Positions 30,509 through 38,869 of a stretch of 64,000 nt of DNA are shown here, one piece after another. The position numbers and the translations under genes were made by a program. The stretch spans positions 124,001-188,000 of the forward strand of contig NZ_VTDM01000001.1 in NCBI RefSeq assembly GCF_015627105.1, in the 5' to 3' direction. The notes beneath the pieces were generated by a model, which was not told the DNA's origin, did not search any database, and was given only the letters and a program-made list of their open reading frames with translations. The stretch's first letter is position 1, and every line of letters begins with the position of its first letter. Source of the stretch: Acinetobacter baretiae (GTDB lineage Bacteria; Pseudomonadota; Gammaproteobacteria; Pseudomonadales; Moraxellaceae).

Positions 30509-30991
30509 TTAGTCTTCAACCATATCGATTAGATTTTTGCCAAAAGTATTGGCTCTAATCCATGCTAATTCATAACTCGCTTCAGCCAACTGAAGCACTT
30601 TAGCCTCAAAAGCATCCCATGTTGGTCGCACAAGAGAGGCTTTAATACCTAAGCCACTTTCATCGGCTAACGTGTTATTTTTTTCACACAATTTCAAAGC
30701 ATGATACAACTTACGCCCCCAAGTGGCATTTTCCAATACTCTAACTTTTTTTCTATCTAAAAATGCCTCCACCTGTGAAAGCTCAGCATGTACAAGCATT
30801 GGCACTAAAATTCGATCAAGTTGCTCATCTAAGCGCCGCCAAACAGCCCACTGTTGTTCTTGAGTATAATTATTCCAACGTATGACTTCATGGTCAAATC
30901 GTCTACACCCACGACACACTTGATCTCCAAATACTGTTGAGCAACGACCTGCACATGGTGTTAATGCTTTTACTTGATGATCTTTGTTCAA
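30509..30991 (-). CDS. DUF1289 domain protein
   Basis: This cytoplasmic protein has about 160 residues. The start taken is TTG 30991 with GGAG six bases upstream; a longer reading from TTG 31003 cannot be excluded. The N-terminal motif PCAGRCSTVFGDQVCRGCRR has four Cys in the arrangement typical of DUF1289 (YdhL-like), which may bind metal, followed by EVIRWNNYTQEQQWAVWRRL. The C-terminal 90 residues are helical and not recognised. It is convergent with pth, one base apart at the stops, and divergent to trhO. Confidence 0.82.
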   Translation of the reverse strand: MNKDHQVKALTPCAGRCSTVFGDQVCRGCRRFDHEVIRWNNYTQEQQWAVWRRLDEQLDRILVPMLVHAELSQVEAFLDRKKVRVLENATWGRKLYHALKLCEKNNTLADESGLGIKASLVRPTWDAFEAKVLQLAEASYELAWIRANTFGKNLIDMVED

Positions 30992-31108
30992 CACACTCTC
31001 CAACTATTTCTCAAAAACCATAATTTCTGTATGGATTTCTCGCTTATTTCTATATTTCACGCTAAAATATGCACTCAAATTTTTCGATCTTTAACCATTG
31101 GAGTATCC

Positions 31109-32041
31109 ATGAACGCTACTGTAGAACAGCTTGCACCTGTAGAACAGCAAGCGAGCACAAGCTGGGTTGTTGCCGCATTATATCAATTCAAAGAAGTGAA
31201 CAATGCTGCTGAATTGCAGAAACGTCTTTTAGATTTGGTAAAAACGATTAACCTATGTGGAACTCTAATTGTTGCTGATGAAGGCATTAACGGTACTGTA
31301 GCAGGCGATCAAGATTCAATTTCAGCCGTTAAACAATTTTTGCTGAACGAAGGTTTTACTGATATGGAGTATAAAGAATCTTTCAGCCAAGACAAGCCTT
31401 TTAGAAAAATGAAAATTAAACTCAAAAAAGAAATTGTGACCTTGGGTGTAAAAGTAAAACCTCGCAACCTTGTGGGGCACTATCTTAACCCAAAAGAATG
31501 GAATGACTTAATTGCACAAGATGATGTCATTTTAATCGATACAAGAAATGATTATGAGTATAAAGCAGGTACATTTAAAAATGCTGTTGATCCTAAAACA
31601 GACAGTTTTAGAGAATTTCCAGAGTACGTAAAAACACAATTGGCTGAACACAAAAATAAAAAAATTGCGATGTTTTGTACAGGTGGAATTCGTTGTGAAA
31701 AATCAACATCTTTACTTTTACAAGAAGGTTTTGAAGAAGTTTATCACCTTAAAGGCGGTATATTAAAATACTTAGAAGAAACACCCGCAGAAGAAAGCCT
31801 TTGGGAGGGTGAATGCTTTGTATTTGATGGCCGCACAACGGTCACACATGGAATGGAAGAAGGATCCAATATTAAATGTCATGCTTGTGGCTGGCCATTA
31901 AGCGCCAAAGAAGCTGAATTATCAAGCTACGAACACGGCGTGTCATGTCTATATTGTATCGATCAAACCTCTGACAAACAAAAAGAGGGATTCCGTATGC
32001 GCCAGTCACAAATTTTAGCAGCCAAGCGTAAACGTCTTTAA
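31109..32041 (+). CDS. trhO: tRNA uridine(34) hydroxylase TrhO (rhodanese type)
   Basis: It hydroxylates U34 of certain tRNAs towards ho5U, an oxygen-dependent modification step. The ATG at 31109 with TTGGAG upstream gives 310 residues; a longer reading from 30974 is unsupported. The N-terminal domain holds TLIVADEGINGTVAG and the rhodanese domain holds the active Cys in AMFCTGGIRCEKSTSLLL. The C-terminal Cys-rich part CHACGWPL and SCLYCID is a family trait. A weak hairpin (AAAGGACAG / CTGTCCTTT, about 32055-32084) follows. Confidence 0.94.
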   Translation: MNATVEQLAPVEQQASTSWVVAALYQFKEVNNAAELQKRLLDLVKTINLCGTLIVADEGINGTVAGDQDSISAVKQFLLNEGFTDMEYKESFSQDKPFRKMKIKLKKEIVTLGVKVKPRNLVGHYLNPKEWNDLIAQDDVILIDTRNDYEYKAGTFKNAVDPKTDSFREFPEYVKTQLAEHKNKKIAMFCTGGIRCEKSTSLLLQEGFEEVYHLKGGILKYLEETPAEESLWEGECFVFDGRTTVTHGMEEGSNIKCHACGWPLSAKEAELSSYEHGVSCLYCIDQTSDKQKEGFRMRQSQILAAKRKRL

Positions 32042-32756
32042 TCTTCATGCATCAAAAGGACAGGCTTAAAGATGACTGTCCTTTCGTGCTTAAACTGGTT
32101 GCAATTAAAATATAAACTTGTGTTTGGTAGTATAAATATACGTCTGTCCTTTGTGAAAAAGTGAGATTTATAACCAAAAATCAGGCTCAAGCAAAACCAC
32201 ATTTCACATATAAAAAAGCTCAAACTTTAAAACAAATAGTAGTTCAACCAATCTCATATTTTTTGAATAACTATTGGTGTATTCCCCTAGACCTATTTAG
32301 AGATTAATTTACTCGAATCCTATTTAAAGGCGTGATTAAAAAAGATATGCATTAAGCTCATACTTTAAATGATTAAGCATCACAGATTACTCTCATTTTT
32401 ATCGTGGCTATATTCACTAAATGCTTAAAAATTTTGATTTAGTTACCGATCACGATAAAAAATATGATCAATACAGTTATCTAAAATGGATGAAAATCAT
32501 TTCATTCGCGCCACGAAATAAAATTAAGACATTGTTCAGTTTATCAAAAAGATCTATATAACTTCACTACAACTAAAAAAGGATTCAAAGGTGTTTATCT
32601 AAAATTATGTATCTTTATGTGTGTATAAGATTTTTCATGAACACAGACTACTACTTGGCTCATAAATACGTTAGCTGAAACAGGAGAAGAGTTAATCACA
32701 ATATTTTTTATTTATTTCATCTTTTTCAAACAATTACACTTTCATTTCATATAAAA
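32042..32756. other. Gene-free region between trhO and the UPF0149 gene
   Basis: This is 715 bases of AT-rich sequence without a credible ORF. It contains the trhO 3' hairpin, a third copy of CTGTCCTTT near 32137-32145, and a long-loop inverted repeat at 32395-32463. Degraded coding remnants could not be identified by eye. Confidence 0.55.
32395..32463. repeat. Inverted repeat with 44-base loop
   Basis: ATTTTTATCGTG (32395-32406) and CACGATAAAAAAT (32451-32463) pair over 11 bases. No gene or element explains the symmetry. It may be an RNA hairpin or a remnant of a lost element. Confidence 0.35.
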
Positions 32757-32780
32757 AAAACACCTTTGAAAAGGTGTTTT
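32757..32780 (-). terminator. Terminator of the UPF0149 gene
   Basis: AAAACACCTT and AAGGTGTTTT form a stem 13 bases beyond the stop of the minus-strand gene, and the minus strand then reads a run of T. Confidence 0.9.
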
Positions 32781-32792
32781 AAAAAATATTGC

Positions 32793-33311
32793 TTATGGCG
32801 TGTGATACATTAAATATAATTCATTAAGATTATCTGGAATCTCTTCTGCAAGTTCATCCATCAGTTGCCCATTACGACGAAATGACTCCATTTGCGGATC
32901 TTCATCATCGATGCCACTAAATACCATCATAGGTAACGTCAGGTCGATTAATTGCTCTTCAAACTCTGGTGTGAACCATGCATCTTCATTCAAGAACATG
33001 GCATCTACAAAACCGACAGCCCAATCGCCTAAGCTCGATTCAGTATCTGCTTCTTCAACTTCAAATGGAAAGCTAATCCCATCTTCATTGGCTAAACTTT
33101 GGCGAATATCGTCTAACCACAATTTAACTTGTGCAATAATATCTTTAGGAACTGCATTGTTTTGACCATCAAATAGCTCAGCTAACCAACGGTCAAAGCT
33201 TGGGCCAACGGCAATTGCACTTAAAAAACCATGCGTTGCTGCAAAATCTAAACCATGCTCATTGCTTTCACCATCTAAATATTCGGCAAGCAATTCTAAA
33301 TCCAAGCTCAT
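32793..33311 (-). CDS. UPF0149 family protein (YecA/YgfB)
   Basis: This is a 172-residue acidic protein of the YecA/YgfB family, function not established here. ESNEHGLDFAATHGFLSAIAVGP at the N-terminus and LGDWAVGFVDAMFLNEDAWF in the middle are the family signatures. The C-terminal SEC-C metal-binding tail found in YecA proper is absent. No signal peptide is seen. It lies 59 bases downstream of the small acidic gene on the same strand and may share its transcript. Confidence 0.88.
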   Translation of the reverse strand: MSLDLELLAEYLDGESNEHGLDFAATHGFLSAIAVGPSFDRWLAELFDGQNNAVPKDIIAQVKLWLDDIRQSLANEDGISFPFEVEEADTESSLGDWAVGFVDAMFLNEDAWFTPEFEEQLIDLTLPMMVFSGIDDEDPQMESFRRNGQLMDELAEEIPDNLNELYLMYHTP

Positions 33312-33370
33312 TGTATTTCCTCTATTATGGCACTTAGTAATATTTTCAATTTAAAACGACCATAATTTGA

Positions 33371-33568
33371 TTATTCATCATCAAAATCATCATCATCAAA
33401 ATCGTAATCAAATTCTTTGAGCTCACGCTCTAAACGGCGCTGTGCCAATAGTTCATCAATTAAACGACGTTTTTCTAATGACTCTTTTGCAGTCACTTTA
33501 CTTGATGAATCATCAAAACTGGTATCATCATCATAACTATCATCTAATTCAAAATCGGTAGAAGACAC
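33371..33568 (-). CDS. Small acidic protein, PA3496-like
   Basis: This is a 65-residue, highly acidic protein. A basic helix EKRRLIDELLAQRRLERELK lies between an Asp/Ser-rich N-terminus and a C-terminal tail of Asp and Glu with Tyr and Phe (DYDFDDDDFDDE). This layout recalls the family annotated as PA3496 putative envelope integrity protein. That name is from memory and no function is demonstrated by the sequence. It is divergent to rpoD, with 385 bases between them. Confidence 0.65.
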   Translation of the reverse strand: MSSTDFELDDSYDDDTSFDDSSSKVTAKESLEKRRLIDELLAQRRLERELKEFDYDFDDDDFDDE

Positions 33569-33730
33569 TCAACTACACCTCAATAATAAAAATTGATCTC
33601 TTTAGGCGCTATTTATCTGTGTTAGGAAGTTTTGTCAAGATTTATCTTTTTAAATTTGTTTTTCCAATCATAAAAACCCAATTTAAGGCTGACTTGCACA
33701 CACAATAAACAATATTGACCCAATATAAAC

Positions 33731-33776
33731 TTACATGTAAACATGGTTATATTACATGTAAACCTTCAATGTAAAA
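33731..33776. promoter_or_regulatory. Two TTACATGTAAAC palindromic boxes 21 bp apart upstream of rpoD
   Basis: TTACATGTAAAC occurs at 33731-33742 and 33752-33763, start to start 21 bases, that is two helical turns. Each contains the perfect palindrome TTACATGTAA. A diverged third copy TTCAATGTAAAA is at 33765-33776. The set lies in the 385-base gap between the small acidic gene and rpoD, about 178 bases before the rpoD start. Paired spacing suggests a dimer-binding operator; the regulator is unknown. Confidence 0.5.
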
Positions 33777-33953
33777 TTATTTTTACTTGAAAATAAAAGA
33801 CTCGTCCCCATTAATAACATAAGTTACAGAACACATGCCATATCAATTGAAACCTAGATGCAGTAAATGGGTAAAACTTCAAAACAATATGACCAAAGCA
33901 TGGTATTATATATGGTTTTACTGCCACTGATTTAACTAAAGGGTAAGCATAAG

Positions 33954-35840
33954 ATGAGCAATATCAATTCTCCTACTTCTCAAGTAGCGGCTCTGATTAG
34001 CCGAGGAAAAGAACAAGGCTATTTAACTTACGCTGAAGTTAATGACCACCTACCAGATTCGATTACTGAAAGTGAACAAATTGAAGACATTATTCAAATG
34101 TTGAATGATGTCGGTATTCCTGTACACGAACGTGCACCTGAAAATGATGACACTGTATTTGGTGAATCTAACGATTCAGGCGATGAAGTTGCAGAAGAAG
34201 AAGCTGCAGCTGTACTTGCCTCTGTAGAAAGCGAACCAGGTCGAACCACAGACCCTGTACGCATGTACATGCGTGAAATGGGTACTGTAGAACTACTGAC
34301 CCGAGAAGGTGAAATTAGTATTGCAAAACGCATTGAAGAAGGTATTCGTGACGTCTTGCACTCTATTGCCTACTGGCCAAATGCCGTTGAAGTTGTACTG
34401 AAAGAATATGATGAATATAACCAAGGCGAACGCCGTTTAGCAGATATTTTATCAGGCTATCTTGACCCTGAAACAAACGATGATATTCCTGAAGTGATTG
34501 AAGATGAAGCATCTTTAGAAACCAAGAATACAACAAATGCAAAAGCCAAAGATGTTAAGCTTGATGATGACGATGAAGACGAAGATGAGTCAAGCGATAC
34601 AGATGATTCAGATGGCGAATCAGGTCCTGATCCTGAAATTGCAAAAGCACGTTTTGATGAACTGTCTAACGCATGGGAAAAAACTAAAGCAACCATTCAA
34701 AAACATGGTCGTAATACACAAGAAGCAGAGGCTGCACTACAAAGTTTAGCTACTGTTTTCATGATGTTTAAGTTTACTCCACGACTATTTGATCTGATTT
34801 CAAATATGATTCGTGGTACCCATGAACAGATTCGTCAATCTGAAAGAGAGATCATGCGTTATGCTCTGCGCCGTGGTCGTATGGATCGTAACTTATTTAG
34901 AACCACGTTCCCTGGACAAGAATCAAACCCAAGTTGGATTGATCAACAACTTGAAAAAATGCCTGCAGAAACAAAAGGTCATCTTGAAAAAGTACGTCCT
35001 GATGTTTTGGCATTCCAACAAAAAATTGCAGATATTGAAACAGATCTAGGTTTACGTGTTGTAGAAATTAAAGATATTTCTAAACGCATGGCTGTTGGTG
35101 AAGCTAAAGCTCGCCGTGCAAAAAAAGAAATGGTAGAAGCCAACTTACGTTTGGTGATCTCTATTGCAAAAAAATACACTAACCGTGGTTTGCAATTCTT
35201 AGATCTCATTCAAGAAGGTAATATTGGCTTGATGAAAGCGGTCGATAAATTTGAATACCGCCGTGGTTATAAGTTCTCAACCTATGCAACATGGTGGATT
35301 CGCCAAGCGATTACTCGATCAATTGCCGACCAAGCACGTACAATTCGTATTCCTGTACACATGATTGAAACGATTAACAAAATTAATCGCGTATCGCGCC
35401 AATTGTTACAAGAAATGGGACGTGAACCGACACCTGAAGAATTAGGTGAACGTTTAGAAATGGATGAGGTTAAGGTTCGTAAAGTACTTAAAATTGCCAA
35501 AGAGCCAATCTCAATGGAAACACCGATTGGTGATGATGAAGATTCGCACTTAGGTGATTTTATTGAAGATTCAAATATCACATCACCTGTAGATGCAGCA
35601 ACGTCTGAAGGTTTAAAAGAAGCAACGCGCGATGTGTTAGAAAATCTTACAGAACGTGAGGCAAAAGTACTTAAAATGCGTTTTGGTATTGATATGCCAA
35701 CAGACCACACTTTAGAAGAAGTAGGTAAACAGTTTGACGTAACTCGTGAACGTATTCGTCAAATTGAAGCAAAAGCATTACGTAAACTACGCCATCCTTC
35801 ACGCTCAGAGCATCTACGTTCTTTCTTAGAAAACGATTAA
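33954..35840 (+). CDS. rpoD: RNA polymerase sigma-70 (housekeeping) factor
   Basis: This is the primary sigma factor that directs RNA polymerase to housekeeping promoters. It has 628 residues. Region 1.1 is N-terminal ([20 protein letters not shown]), region 1.2 holds [11 protein letters not shown], and the non-conserved domain has an acidic run (about 201-225). Regions 2.1-2.4 contain [20 protein letters not shown] and [20 protein letters not shown]. Region 3 has [14 protein letters not shown], and region 4.2 ends with [23 protein letters not shown] at 33954 is preceded by GGTAAG. The gene is not next to dnaG, which lies 11 kb away. Confidence 0.98.
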   Translation: MSNINSPTSQVAALISRGKEQGYLTYAEVNDHLPDSITESEQIEDIIQMLNDVGIPVHERAPENDDTVFGESNDSGDEVAEEEAAAVLASVESEPGRTTDPVRMYMREMGTVELLTREGEISIAKRIEEGIRDVLHSIAYWPNAVEVVLKEYDEYNQGERRLADILSGYLDPETNDDIPEVIEDEASLETKNTTNAKAKDVKLDDDDEDEDESSDTDDSDGESGPDPEIAKARFDELSNAWEKTKATIQKHGRNTQEAEAALQSLATVFMMFKFTPRLFDLISNMIRGTHEQIRQSEREIMRYALRRGRMDRNLFRTTFPGQESNPSWIDQQLEKMPAETKGHLEKVRPDVLAFQQKIADIETDLGLRVVEIKDISKRMAVGEAKARRAKKEMVEANLRLVISIAKKYTNRGLQFLDLIQEGNIGLMKAVDKFEYRRGYKFSTYATWWIRQAITRSIADQARTIRIPVHMIETINKINRVSRQLLQEMGREPTPEELGERLEMDEVKVRKVLKIAKEPISMETPIGDDEDSHLGDFIEDSNITSPVDAATSEGLKEATRDVLENLTEREAKVLKMRFGIDMPTDHTLEEVGKQFDVTRERIRQIEAKALRKLRHPSRSEHLRSFLEND

Positions 35841-35869
35841 TACCTGTAATATTCACCCCCTACACTTCA

Positions 35870-35893
35870 AACGCCTGCTCTTTTGCAGGCGTT
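35870..35893 (+). terminator. Hairpin after rpoD
   Basis: AACGCCTGC and GCAGGCGTT form a perfect 9-bp stem with a six-base loop (TCTTTT), 29 bases after the rpoD stop and before the DUF493 start. No T tract follows. Confidence 0.6.
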
Positions 35894-35912
35894 CATTGCT
35901 AAAGAGGCTCAT

Positions 35913-36200
35913 ATGTTAGATCGCACCCCATCAAGAGAACTACGCGAAGACCTTTGGGTATTTCCAATGGACTATCCAATTAAACTCATTGGTGAAGCTG
36001 GAGAGCCATTAAAATCAGCAGTGGTAGATATTTTGATCAAACATTTTCCAGAATTTGATGAAAAAACATTATCCATTCAACCTTCTCGAACTGGAAAATA
36101 TCATTCGATTACCGCACAGCTTCGTTTTGATGAATTGGAACAAGTTCATGCATTGTATGCAGATTTAGCAGCATGCCCTTTAATTAAAACTGCACTGTAA
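35913..36200 (+). CDS. DUF493 / YbeD family protein
   Basis: This is a small ACT-like domain protein of 95 residues from the ATG at 35913, preceded by AAAGAGGCT. The segment WVFPMDYPIKLIGEAGEP and the beta-rich remainder (RTGKYHSITAQLRFDELEQV) are typical of YbeD. In E. coli ybeD sits next to lipB, and here too lipB follows, 46 bases downstream. A role in lipoate metabolism is suggested by that context only. Confidence 0.88.
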   Translation: MLDRTPSRELREDLWVFPMDYPIKLIGEAGEPLKSAVVDILIKHFPEFDEKTLSIQPSRTGKYHSITAQLRFDELEQVHALYADLAACPLIKTAL

Positions 36201-36246
36201 ATCGTGTTTCGATCAGACAATTTCTTGTTATGTTATTCCATTTGTT

Positions 36247-36912
36247 ATGACGCCACTTCCTGAGCAAACACCGACTTTAATCATTCGTTGCTTTCAAACA
36301 CTACAGGACTACACTGCCATGTTTGAAACAATGAAACATTTCACGCATGAACGTGATGTAACACAAGCTGACGAAATTTGGTTGTTACAACATCACCCCG
36401 TTCTTACACAAGGTCAAGCAGGAAAGCCCGAACATATTTTAATTGATCGTGGTCTTCCTATTGTACACAGTGACCGTGGTGGACAAGTTACTTGGCATGG
36501 GCCTGGTCAGCTTGTCGGTTATTTACTTTTGGATTTAAATCGATTAGGTTGGAATGTCAGAACTCTAGTAAGTTTTACCGAACAATTAATGATTGATCTG
36601 CTCAATATTCATCACATTACAGCATATGCAAAACCCAAAGCACCGGGTGTATATGTTGATGAAAAAAAGATTGGTTCTTTGGGCTTTAAAATTCGTCGTG
36701 GTTGTAGCTATCATGGCTTTGCATTAAATATCGATTGTGGCTTTGATGGTTTTGAAAGCATTAATCCCTGTGGATATGCTAATTTACAAATGACCACAAT
36801 CAACCAAATATCAACGTGCCCAGTTGATATTCAGACTGTGCAAGAAAATATTGTACAGTACATGCAAAACACGCAGTTGTTTAGCAAGATCAATGTTATT
36901 TTCCAATCATGA
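36247..36912 (+). CDS. lipB: Octanoyl-[ACP]:protein octanoyltransferase
   Basis: It moves octanoyl groups from ACP to lipoyl domains, the first step of lipoate synthesis. It has 221 residues. QADEIWLLQHHPVLTQGQAG and VHSDRGGQVTWHGPGQLVGYL are signature segments. KAPGVYVDEKKIGSLGFKIR carries the catalytic Lys, and the catalytic Cys is in ESINPCGYANLQMT. It starts 46 bases after the DUF493 gene and ends 15 bases before the SCP2-like gene. lipA is not in the window. Confidence 0.95.
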   Translation: MTPLPEQTPTLIIRCFQTLQDYTAMFETMKHFTHERDVTQADEIWLLQHHPVLTQGQAGKPEHILIDRGLPIVHSDRGGQVTWHGPGQLVGYLLLDLNRLGWNVRTLVSFTEQLMIDLLNIHHITAYAKPKAPGVYVDEKKIGSLGFKIRRGCSYHGFALNIDCGFDGFESINPCGYANLQMTTINQISTCPVDIQTVQENIVQYMQNTQLFSKINVIFQS

Positions 36913-36927
36913 ACGTGGAATATTGCC

Positions 36928-37458
36928 ATGCCTATACACCATCTAAAACCAACAATGCAAATCGCATACGTCAAAACAATGATGCAAATCATTGGTCGTG
37001 GCTTAGTCACTGCAAATGAAGTCGATACAGAGATCCGACAGGAATTTGCTGCGTTGCCTGTTGGTTTTACATTAAGTATGAATGTATTCCCAAAAGGCCC
37101 TTCATTTACACTTCAAGTTCAAGAAAATAAGCAACTAAAACTTTTATCTCAATCGATTCAAAAACCCGACTTAACCATCACATTTAAACATTTAAGTTAT
37201 GCTTACATGGTACTGTCTTTCCAAGAAAGTACAGCTCAAGCGTTTGCAAATGATCGAATGATTGCAAATGGTGATTTATCACATGCGGTACGTTTGGTAC
37301 GTTGTTTAAATAAAATGGAAGCTATCATTTTACCTAAAACCGTGGCTCGCCTAGCCGTCAAAGAATATCCCAAAAACTTAGATTTTAAAGATAAAATGAA
37401 TGCTGCTCGTCAAATTTATCTCAAAATTGCTCAATCATTTTTAAAGCGGAGCCAGTAA
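36928..37458 (+). CDS. SCP2 sterol-binding-like domain protein
   Basis: This 176-residue protein has an SCP2-like pattern: FTLSMNVFPKGPSFTLQVQE, then QKPDLTITFKHLSYAYMVLS, then ANGDLSHAVRLVRCLNKME. No enzyme residues are visible; the fold usually holds a lipid. No signal peptide is present. It overlaps nothing but is tightly packed between lipB (15 bases) and an alcohol dehydrogenase (one base between), so it is surely part of their transcript. It may handle a lipid substrate, but this is inference. Confidence 0.65.
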   Translation: MPIHHLKPTMQIAYVKTMMQIIGRGLVTANEVDTEIRQEFAALPVGFTLSMNVFPKGPSFTLQVQENKQLKLLSQSIQKPDLTITFKHLSYAYMVLSFQESTAQAFANDRMIANGDLSHAVRLVRCLNKMEAIILPKTVARLAVKEYPKNLDFKDKMNAARQIYLKIAQSFLKRSQ

Positions 37459-37459
37459 C

Positions 37460-38641
37460 ATGTCTAATTATTACGAATTTTTCTGCCCTGTAAAAATGAT
37501 TGCAGGTCATGCTGCACTTGAAAATATCCCTTTTGAGCTTCATCTGCTGAATGTAAAGCGTCCTATGATTATTACAGATCAAGGGGTTCGCCATAATAAA
37601 CTATTACAACCCATTGAAAGCATTTGTAGTAGCGCCAATACATCTATTTCAGCGATCTTTGATAACGTACCACCTGACTCAAGTGTAGACACCGTAAAAC
37701 AAGCAACTCAACTCTACCGCGACCATCAGTGTGATGCCATTTTAGCAATTGGTGGTGGTTCAGTCATTGATACCGCTAAAGCCGTCAATACCTTAGTCAG
37801 TGAAGGTGGTAACGATATATTACAATATGCAGGTGCTCACCACCTTACACAACCGCTCAAACCATTATTTGTGATTCCAACCACATCGGGTACTGGCTCA
37901 GAAGCGACGATGGTTGCTGTGATTTCTGACCATAAAAGCAATACTAAAGTCGCGATTGCATCTCAATACTTAATGCCAAATGCAGCCATTTTAGACCCTC
38001 GTATGACGCTGACTTTACCCACTAATATTACGGCCATGACTGCCATCGACGCACTAACACATGCGATTGAAGCATATACAGGTTTAGCATCTAACCCTAT
38101 GAGTGATGCTTATGCCACTGCAGCCATGCAAAAAATTACTCAAAACCTATTACAGGTTTTAGAGTCACCCCTTGACTCACAAAAACGTTTAGAAATTGCA
38201 CAAGCATCTACCATGGCTGGCATTGCCTTTTCTAATTCCATGGTAGGCCTAGTTCATTCTCTAGGGCATGCTCTTGGTGCAGTGGCAAAGATCCCTCATG
38301 GTATTTGTATGAACGTTTTTTTACCTTACGTTTTAGAATACAATCTTTCGGTTAATCATCATAAGGTCGCAGAGCTGTTATTGTATATTGCAGGTGCTGA
38401 GACTTATGCTTTGACACCTGCTGAACAACGTGCAGAAAAAACTATTCGTACCATTTTAGATTTAAGAGATCAATTATTTGAACTTACCCACTTACCACGC
38501 ACTCTGAGAGAAACACGCCAAGTCTTAGCATCACAATTTGATGAAATTATAGATAAAGCGATGAATGATGGTTCAATCATTTATAATCCTAAAGAAGCAA
38601 CTCGAGAAGATTTAAAAAATATTCTCGAAAAAGCATGGTAA
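37460..38641 (+). CDS. Iron-containing alcohol dehydrogenase
   Basis: This is a group III, Fe-dependent NAD(P) alcohol dehydrogenase of 393 residues. The dinucleotide site is DAILAIGGGSVIDTAKAVN (about 93-111), the GTGSEAT motif follows, and the metal ligands are in DALTHAIEAYTG, MVGLVHSLGHALGA and IPHGICMN. The substrate cannot be told. It is the last gene of the DUF493-lipB-SCP2 run and is followed by a terminator. The one-base spacing from the SCP2-like gene suggests coupled translation. Confidence 0.9.
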   Translation: MSNYYEFFCPVKMIAGHAALENIPFELHLLNVKRPMIITDQGVRHNKLLQPIESICSSANTSISAIFDNVPPDSSVDTVKQATQLYRDHQCDAILAIGGGSVIDTAKAVNTLVSEGGNDILQYAGAHHLTQPLKPLFVIPTTSGTGSEATMVAVISDHKSNTKVAIASQYLMPNAAILDPRMTLTLPTNITAMTAIDALTHAIEAYTGLASNPMSDAYATAAMQKITQNLLQVLESPLDSQKRLEIAQASTMAGIAFSNSMVGLVHSLGHALGAVAKIPHGICMNVFLPYVLEYNLSVNHHKVAELLLYIAGAETYALTPAEQRAEKTIRTILDLRDQLFELTHLPRTLRETRQVLASQFDEIIDKAMNDGSIIYNPKEATREDLKNILEKAW

Positions 38642-38657
38642 AGATTTTAAATTAAGT

Positions 38658-38689
38658 AAAGCCTGATATATTAAACATCGGGCTTTTTT
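38658..38689 (+). terminator. Terminator of the lipB-alcohol dehydrogenase unit
   Basis: AAAGCCTGAT and ATCGGGCTTT pair with one G-U pair and are followed by T, 17 bases after the dehydrogenase stop. Confidence 0.85.
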
Positions 38690-38796
38690 AAATACAACGA
38701 AAAATACATACTCATAAAATTGTTAACAACAAGTATTTTTTTCTTACATAAATAAGTGAGTTGCTATAGAATCGCCCGCTTAAATTAAAATCGGGG

Positions 38797-38819
38797 GGAT
38801 CGTTCGTCCTAAACGATCC
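38797..38819 (+). promoter_or_regulatory. Hairpin in the leader of the permease gene
   Basis: GGATCGTT and AACGATCC form a perfect 8-bp stem with a seven-base loop, about 50 bases before the translation start. The sequence after it (TTAAAAT) is not a terminator tract, so it is more likely a leader structure than a terminator. Confidence 0.4.
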
Positions 38820-38869
38820 TTAAAATATTGAACTGGTCTTTACTTGATCACATTACGAGGATACCGCCG

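Noticed and set aside
33911..33953. Clear promoter hexamers for rpoD
   Set aside because: Several AT-rich boxes could fit, but none with a convincing minus-35 and spacing, so no promoter is listed.
34558..34640. Asp/Glu codon run in rpoD as a possible repeat tract
   Set aside because: It is the acidic non-conserved region of a sigma-70 factor and is expected.
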